Position numbers and translations under genes: made by a program
Source of the DNA: Chloroflexota bacterium
GTDB taxonomy: Bacteria > Chloroflexota > Dormibacteria > Dormibacterales > Dormibacteraceae
Direction of reading: 5' to 3'
Assembly: GCA_005880755.1 (NCBI GenBank)
Contig: VBGV01000150.1
Coordinates: forward strand, 1 to 9,406
Length of the DNA stretch: 9,406 nt
Notes under the pieces: model-generated
What the model saw: the letters and a program-made list of their open reading frames with translations, nothing else
What the model was told of the DNA's origin: nothing
Databases searched by the model: none
Shown here: positions 6,017-9,406 of the stretch, one piece after another
How the letters are laid out: each line of letters begins with the position of its first letter
Position numbering within the stretch: position 1 is the stretch's first letter

Positions 6017-7248
6017 GGCTGGTATTCGAACTCCACCCCCGCGATGTTGACGGTGTCGCCAGGCTCCACACCCGCGGCTTCCAGCGCGGCGTTGACGCCC
6101 AACCGGTCCAGTTCGGCCTGGAACCGCGCGAGTCCTCCCTCCGAGTCGAGGTTGGTCCGCTCGACCAGGCGCTCCACGCGTTCGCCGCGGACGTCGAAGC
6201 CCGATGGCTTCCGCTCCACGACCAGCTCGTCGCCCCGACGCACCGGCAGTTTGGTCACCTTGGCCGGCGCGGGCACAGGAGGTTCGGGCGCCGCAGCAAC
6301 AACTTCCGCGATCGCGTCCATCAGGCGCGGCAGGCCTTCCCCGGTGAGAGCCGAAGCGAAGTAGACGCCGGCACGTCGCGAGCGCGCACGTAGCCGGCGC
6401 GCAGGTTCCAGGTCGACCTTGTTGACGGCGACGATGTGCGGGCGATTCGCGAGCCCGGCTGAAAACTGCGCGACCTCCTGCCGGACGGTCGCGAGGTCTT
6501 GCCATGGATCCGCCGACGAACCGTCCAGCACGTAGACCAGCGCCTTGGTCCGCTCGACATGGCGGAGGAATCGCTGCCCCAGCCCCGCGCCCTGCGCGGC
6601 ACCCTCGATGAGTCCAGGGATGTCCGCAAGCACGACGCGTCCGGCGTCGCTTTCGGCAACCCCCAGCTCGGGGTCCAGCGTCGTGAACGGATAGTCGGCA
6701 ACCTTCGGACGGGCCGCGGTCAGCGCCCGCAGAAGCGACGACTTGCCTGCGTTCGGCGGCCCGACCAGGCCCACGTCGGCGATCAGCTTGAGGTCGAGGA
6801 GAATCTCCAGCTCGTCACCTTTGAGCCCTGGCTCCGCGTAGTCGGGAGCGTGGCGCGTCGAGCTCTTGAAGTGGACGTTGCCACGTCCGCCGGCGCCGCC
6901 GCGGGCCGCCACCACGCGAGCGCCGGGCCGATCGAGGTCGGCGATCAGCGACCCCTCGGAGTCGAGCGCGATGGTGCCCACGGGCACTTTGAGGACGATG
7001 TCGGACGAGCTGCGGCCGGTCTTGCGCCCGCCGGCGCCATCAGCGCCAGGCTCAGCGTTCCATCGCCTCCGCTGTGTGTACAGGGAAAGGTCGCTGGCGT
7101 CGTTGGTGGCTTCGAGGACTACCGATCCGCCGCGGCCGCCGTCCCCGCCGTCGGGGCCGCCTCGTGGGGTGTATGGCTCACGGCGGAACGAAGCCGAGCC
7201 TTTGCCGCCATGACCGCCGCGCACGGCGATCCGGGCGGAGTCGACGAA
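6013..7248 (-). CDS. obg: Obg GTPase (50S assembly) with OCT domain; start codon not canonical
   Basis: This essential GTPase acts in late 50S assembly and stringent-response control. Taking the conserved first residues FVDSARI as 1-7, the protein has 411 residues. The Gly-rich Obg fold spans about 1-155 (FRREPYTPRGGPDGGDGGRG). The G domain has G1 GPPNAGKSS (163-171), G2 TT at 189-190, G3 DIPG (209-212), G4 NKVD (276-279) and G5 SAL (299-301). A C-terminal OCT domain (about 330-411) is typical of Gram-positive-like phyla. The codon before FVD is CAT, not a start. In-frame candidates are GTG 7335, which overlaps rpmA by 77 bp, and GTG 7224, which would delete FVDSARIA. The listed boundary is the homology limit, not a proven start. 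Inserting a G after AT at 7250-7249 would give ATG-TTC-GTC-GAC. The stop overlaps the nadD start. Confidence 0.95.
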   Translation of the reverse strand, partial: FVDSARIAVRGGHGGKGSASFRREPYTPRGGPDGGDGGRGGSVVLEATNDASDLSLYTQRRRWNAEPGADGAGGRKTGRSSSDIVLKVPVGTIALDSEGSLIADLDRPGARVVAARGGAGGRGNVHFKSSTRHAPDYAEPGLKGDELEILLDLKLIADVGLVGPPNAGKSSLLRALTAARPKVADYPFTTLDPELGVAESDAGRVVLADIPGLIEGAAQGAGLGQRFLRHVERTKALVYVLDGSSADPWQDLATVRQEVAQFSAGLANRPHIVAVNKVDLEPARRLRARSRRAGVYFASALTGEGLPRLMDAIAEVVAAAPEPPVPAPAKVTKLPVRRGDELVVERKPSGFDVRGERVERLVERTNLDSEGGLARFQAELDRLGVNAALEAAGVEPGDTVNIAGVEFEYQP

Positions 7249-7258
7249 ATGCCTGCCG

Positions 7259-7525
7259 TCAGCTCTTTTCGGCGTTCTGCTGGATGGTGACGCGACGGCG
7301 GTCTTTGCCCACCCGCTCGTACTTGACGTGGCCACCGACGAGCGCAAAGAGCGTGTCATCGCGCCCCACGCCAACACCTTCTCCCGGCGCGATCTTGGTC
7401 CCGCGCTGGCGCACCAGGATGGCGCCAGGGGGGACAAGCTGTCCGCCGTAGATCTTGACCCCGAGCATCTGCGGGTTCGAATCGCGGCCGTTGCGGGACG
7501 AGCCGCCGCCTTTCTTGTGTGCCAA
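7259..7525 (-). CDS. rpmA: 50S ribosomal protein L27
   Basis: An 88-residue L27, located near the peptidyl-transferase centre of the 50S subunit. Recognisable family segments are AHKKGGGSSRNGRDSNPQ, LGVKIYGG, ILVRQRGTKIAPGEGVGVGR and DDTLFALVGGHVKYE. The N-terminus begins directly with AHKKGGG, so there is no cleavable extension of the type seen in Firmicutes L27. Translation starts at a TTG (7525) that directly abuts the rplU stop (TAG-TTG). AAGGAG at 7540-7535 lies 9 nt upstream, inside the rplU coding end. The very short gap and the strong ribosome site suggest tight coupling with rplU, keeping L21 and L27 in balance. obg follows downstream, the usual order in many bacteria. Confidence 0.96.
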   Translation of the reverse strand: MAHKKGGGSSRNGRDSNPQMLGVKIYGGQLVPPGAILVRQRGTKIAPGEGVGVGRDDTLFALVGGHVKYERVGKDRRRVTIQQNAEKS

Positions 7526-8047
7526 CTACTCCGACTCCTTCTTGGTCGTCCGGCGGCGGGTAGCCTTCTTCGCCTCGGCCTTGTCTTCGACAGCCTCAGC
7601 CTTCGGCGCGGCTGCCTTCTTTTTCGGCGCGGCCTTGGTGCGTGCTTTGGTTTTGGTCTTTGAAGCTTCGTCTTCGTCGACTTCGGTCTCGATGCCGATA
7701 CCGCCGACGGCGATGATCTCGAGCGCGGTCAGGTGAGAACGCCCACCGTGATGCACACGCACACGCTTTTTGGACTTGTAGCGGATGCTCTCGGTGCGCG
7801 GTCCGCGAGGGTGCCCGATCACCTTGGCGTCGACGTCGAGGCCTTCCACGGCCGGGCTGCCCACCTTGAGCTCGTCGCCATGATTGAACAGCAGCACGCG
7901 GCCGAGCTTGACCGAGGAACCCGGTTCCGCGGCGAGCCGGTCGACCAGGATGCGGTCGCCGGGCGCCACGCGATACTGCTTGCCGCCGCTGACGATGACA
8001 GCCGACAGCGAACTATCAGGCTTGGGCACGGCGAGTGATTGTACCAA
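7526..8047 (-). CDS. rplU: 50S ribosomal protein L21 with long basic C-terminal tail
   Basis: The L21 core covers about residues 13-115: SAVIVSGGKQYRVAPGDRIL, the VLLFNHGDELKVGSPAVEG region, and RYKSKKRVRVHHGGRSH. L21 binds 23S rRNA in the 50S subunit. A typical L21 is about 100 residues; this one is 173, because residues 116-173 form a low-complexity Lys/Ala/Arg/Glu tail containing KAAPKKKAAAPKAEA and RRRTTKK. The preferred start is the TTG at 8047, with AAGGAG at 8060-8055, 7 nt upstream. It lies within rodA, so rodA and rplU overlap by 32 bp. A GTG at 8029 is also possible and gives a lead closer to other L21 proteins, but it has no ribosome site. The abutting rpmA start makes rplU-rpmA a coupled pair. 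Confidence 0.94.
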   Translation of the reverse strand: MVQSLAVPKPDSSLSAVIVSGGKQYRVAPGDRILVDRLAAEPGSSVKLGRVLLFNHGDELKVGSPAVEGLDVDAKVIGHPRGPRTESIRYKSKKRVRVHHGGRSHLTALEIIAVGGIGIETEVDEDEASKTKTKARTKAAPKKKAAAPKAEAVEDKAEAKKATRRRTTKKESE

Positions 8048-9137
8048 GCAAAGACTCCTTCCCATTTGTGGGGAGGGGCTCCTCGTGGACAACCGTGCGC
8101 CGTCGGACAGTAACGGACTGGACGATTCCCAACCCGGCCAGCGTGGTGATCGTGGCCGAGCCCCCGTACGAGATCAGCGGCAGCGGGATGCCGGCGATCG
8201 GAAGCAGGCCGATGTTCATGCCGACGTTCTCGAGCACCTGGACCAGGATCATTGCGAACACGCCGCCGGCCAGCAGCTCGCCGAAGCGGTCCGAAGCCAC
8301 GCCGGCCGAGCGCAGGACACGAATCAGCAGGGTCCCGAAAAGCGTCAGCAGGACGAGGCTGCCGAGCAGGCCGAACTCCTCGGCGAACGTCGCGAAAACG
8401 AAGTCGGTTGCTCGTTCCGGGATGAAGCCGAGCTGACCCTGCATCCCATGCAGCCAGCCGCGGCCGAACATCCCTCCGGATCCGACCGCGATCCGTGCCT
8501 GGATCAAGTTGTACCCCGCGCCCAGCGGGTCCAGGTTGGGGTTGAGGAAGACCTCGAGCCGCCGTTGCTGGTAACCACGTAGGAGGTTCGGCAGTGACGG
8601 GACCATCACCACCACCGCGGTGAGGACGGACCCGAGCTGAACGGGTCGCGCGCCGCCGAGGAACAGCATGCCGAACGTCACGGCCGCCAGGACGAGCGTG
8701 GTGCCAAGGTCAGGCTGGGTCACCACGAGGCACGCGGGAGCCGCGGCGAGACCCAGGGCCCCGGCGAACGCACGCCACCCGATCCGACCGGCGCGCGCGA
8801 GGTAAGCGCCCAACACGACGACGAGGATCAGCTTCGAAAGCTCCGACGGCTCGAGCGGGAACCCGGCCACGGCGAGCCATCGCCGTGCCCCCAGCGCGGT
8901 GTGACCGACCAGGTGCACGCCGACGAGCATCAGCATCATCCCGCCATACAGCGCGGGCGCAACCGTGCGCAGCCGGCGGTAATCGAAGATCGTGGCGGCG
9001 ACGTAAATCGCCGCGCCCGCAATCACCCACACGACTTGCCGTTGCCAGTCGGCGCGCGCGCTGAAGACTGTCATCACACCCAGCGACGCGAGCATCGCCG
9101 CCAGCACCACCTGGAGGCGGTCGAGGCGGCGGATCAC
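8016..9137 (-). CDS. rodA: Peptidoglycan glycosyltransferase RodA (SEDS family)
   Basis: A 373-residue polytopic SEDS glycosyltransferase that polymerises lipid II for wall elongation together with a class B PBP. Conserved blocks are GHTALGARRWL (79-89), PSELSKL (97-103), TQPDLGTTL (140-148), GSGGMFGRGW (219-228), PERATDFVFATFAEEFGLLG (240-259) and NIGLLPIAGIPLPLISYGGS (308-327). Asp245 in the PERATDF motif matches the Asp that SEDS polymerases need for activity. The start is the GTG at 9137, overlapping the stop of the upstream PBP gene (GTGA) and giving MIRRLDRLQVV. The open frame extends about 62 codons further upstream, but only as shadow of the PBP gene. The last 20 or so residues (after VRRRTVV) are poorly conserved and partly encoded by the hairpin at 8055-8078. 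PBP2-RodA adjacency supports RodA rather than FtsW. Confidence 0.95.
   Translation of the reverse strand: MIRRLDRLQVVLAAMLASLGVMTVFSARADWQRQVVWVIAGAAIYVAATIFDYRRLRTVAPALYGGMMLMLVGVHLVGHTALGARRWLAVAGFPLEPSELSKLILVVVLGAYLARAGRIGWRAFAGALGLAAAPACLVVTQPDLGTTLVLAAVTFGMLFLGGARPVQLGSVLTAVVVMVPSLPNLLRGYQQRRLEVFLNPNLDPLGAGYNLIQARIAVGSGGMFGRGWLHGMQGQLGFIPERATDFVFATFAEEFGLLGSLVLLTLFGTLLIRVLRSAGVASDRFGELLAGGVFAMILVQVLENVGMNIGLLPIAGIPLPLISYGGSATITTLAGLGIVQSVTVRRRTVVHEEPLPTNGKESLLGTITRRAQA
8055..8078 (-). promoter_or_regulatory. rplU Shine-Dalgarno inside an imperfect hairpin
   Basis: On the minus strand a C-rich arm (8078-8069, CCCCTCCCCA) is followed by a 4-nt loop CAAA and the arm TGGGAAGGAG (8064-8055). 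Eight of ten positions can pair; two are C-A mismatches. The second arm contains AAGGAG, the rplU ribosome-binding site, 7 nt before the TTG at 8047. Pairing would hide that site unless ribosomes translating rodA open it. The element also encodes the RodA tail residues PLPTNGKE. Its composition resembles the palindrome at 873-910. Confidence 0.45.
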
Positions 9138-9406
9138 TGCTTTCGGATCGAGCTCAGGTTGTCGCGGTAGAACTTGGTGATGTCGACGCCGATCGGCGCC
9201 GCCTGCACTTCCGACAGCTCGCCCCGCTCGACGAAAACCGAAAGAGCGATCTCCGGCTGAGCGTAGGGCGCGAAGAAGACAAACCACGCGTGCGTCGGAA
9301 GGTCGAGACCGCTCCCGCCCCACTGCGCAGTGCCGGTCTTGCCTCCCCCGTCCGCCGGCACGCCCGAGGCGCGGAACCAGTAATTCATGTGGTACGGCGG
9401 ATTGAT
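9134..9406 (-). CDS. mrdA: Penicillin-binding protein 2 (class B transpeptidase), C-terminal 90 residues
   Basis: Only the C-terminal end is in the window; the frame is open to the right edge. The visible part includes the KTGTAQ box, the third transpeptidase motif, in GGGKTGTAQWGG. A HAWFVFFAPYAQPEIALSVF stretch follows, typical of the end of the transpeptidase domain. This periplasm- or cell-surface-facing enzyme cross-links peptidoglycan and binds beta-lactams. The SxxK serine and SxN motifs lie outside the window. The stop overlaps the rodA start (GTGA), so the two elongasome partners are cotranslated. The pairing with rodA favours PBP2/MrdA over FtsI, but the fragment alone would not separate them. 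Confidence 0.88.
   Translation of the reverse strand: MNPPYHMNYWFRASGVPADGGGKTGTAQWGGSGLDLPTHAWFVFFAPYAQPEIALSVFVERGELSEVQAAPIGVDITKFYRDNLSSIRKQ

Noticed and set aside
6017..6505. N-terminal extension of NadD upstream of the TTG at 6016
   Set aside because: It lies wholly within obg in another frame, is Arg/Gly-rich, and is absent from NadD proteins. The family N-terminus starts at the TTG.
6499..7290. 263-codon plus-strand open frame opposite obg
   Set aside because: It is fully antisense to a well-conserved GTPase gene. Its composition is that of a shadow frame in GC-rich DNA, and it has no recognisable motifs.
9138..9323. 62-codon N-terminal extension of RodA
   Set aside because: It overlaps the PBP2 gene in another frame and has no hydrophobic or SEDS-like character. 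GTG 9137 fits the family start.
1..9406. tRNA, rRNA, CRISPR array, insertion sequence or defence system
   Set aside because: No cloverleaf-like stretch, spaced direct repeats, transposase motifs or nuclease/toxin families were visible. Almost all of the DNA is explained by the listed genes.

Overview
The window is a gene-dense, high-GC bacterial chromosome segment that makes sense as two blocks. Obg has a C-terminal OCT domain and the Tad genes come without a secretin gene, which point to a Gram-positive-like (Terrabacteria) lineage. Chloroflexota or Candidatus Dormibacterota would fit the gene order and the many UUG/GUG starts. This placement is an inference from remembered family patterns, not from any search.

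Block 1 (about 1-5003) is a divergent Tad (tight adherence, type IVc) pilus locus. On the minus strand, leftward from about 2022, lie two TadE-like pseudopilins and a TadG-like protein that runs off the left edge. Consecutive genes are joined by 1-base TGATG stop/start overlaps. On the plus strand, from about 2016, lie cpaB/rcpC, tadB, tadC and a small MerR/HspR-type regulator, joined by ATGA overlaps or a 2-nt gap. The starts of the two arms collide in a region of only a few dozen bases. The motor ATPase (TadA/CpaF), TadZ/CpaE, the prepilin peptidase and the Flp pilin are not in view. The TadG-like gene begins inside a striking GC-rich palindrome that also contains a G-quadruplex-type run on the opposite strand.

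Block 2 (about 5041-9406, minus strand) is one tightly packed housekeeping operon. In transcription order it holds the C-terminal end of a class B PBP (mrdA/PBP2), rodA, rplU (L21), rpmA (L27), obg, nadD and rsfS. The first two elongate the peptidoglycan wall. L21, L27, Obg and RsfS serve the large ribosomal subunit, and NadD makes NAD. rplU, rpmA, nadD and rsfS all appear to start with UUG. obg has no canonical start codon at its conserved N-terminus; one extra G there would create an ATG in exactly the right place. The rplU Shine-Dalgarno sequence lies in the 3' arm of an imperfect C-rich/G-rich hairpin that also encodes the RodA tail.

The blocks converge at 5004-5040 with no convincing terminator. 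No stretch over 300 bases lacks a gene, and I saw no tRNA, rRNA, CRISPR array or transposase. I did not find a clearly new multi-gene system. The most unusual points are the palindrome in the TadG-like gene, the missing obg start, the hairpin over the rplU ribosome site, and the HspR-like regulator fused translationally to a Tad operon that lacks its ATPase.
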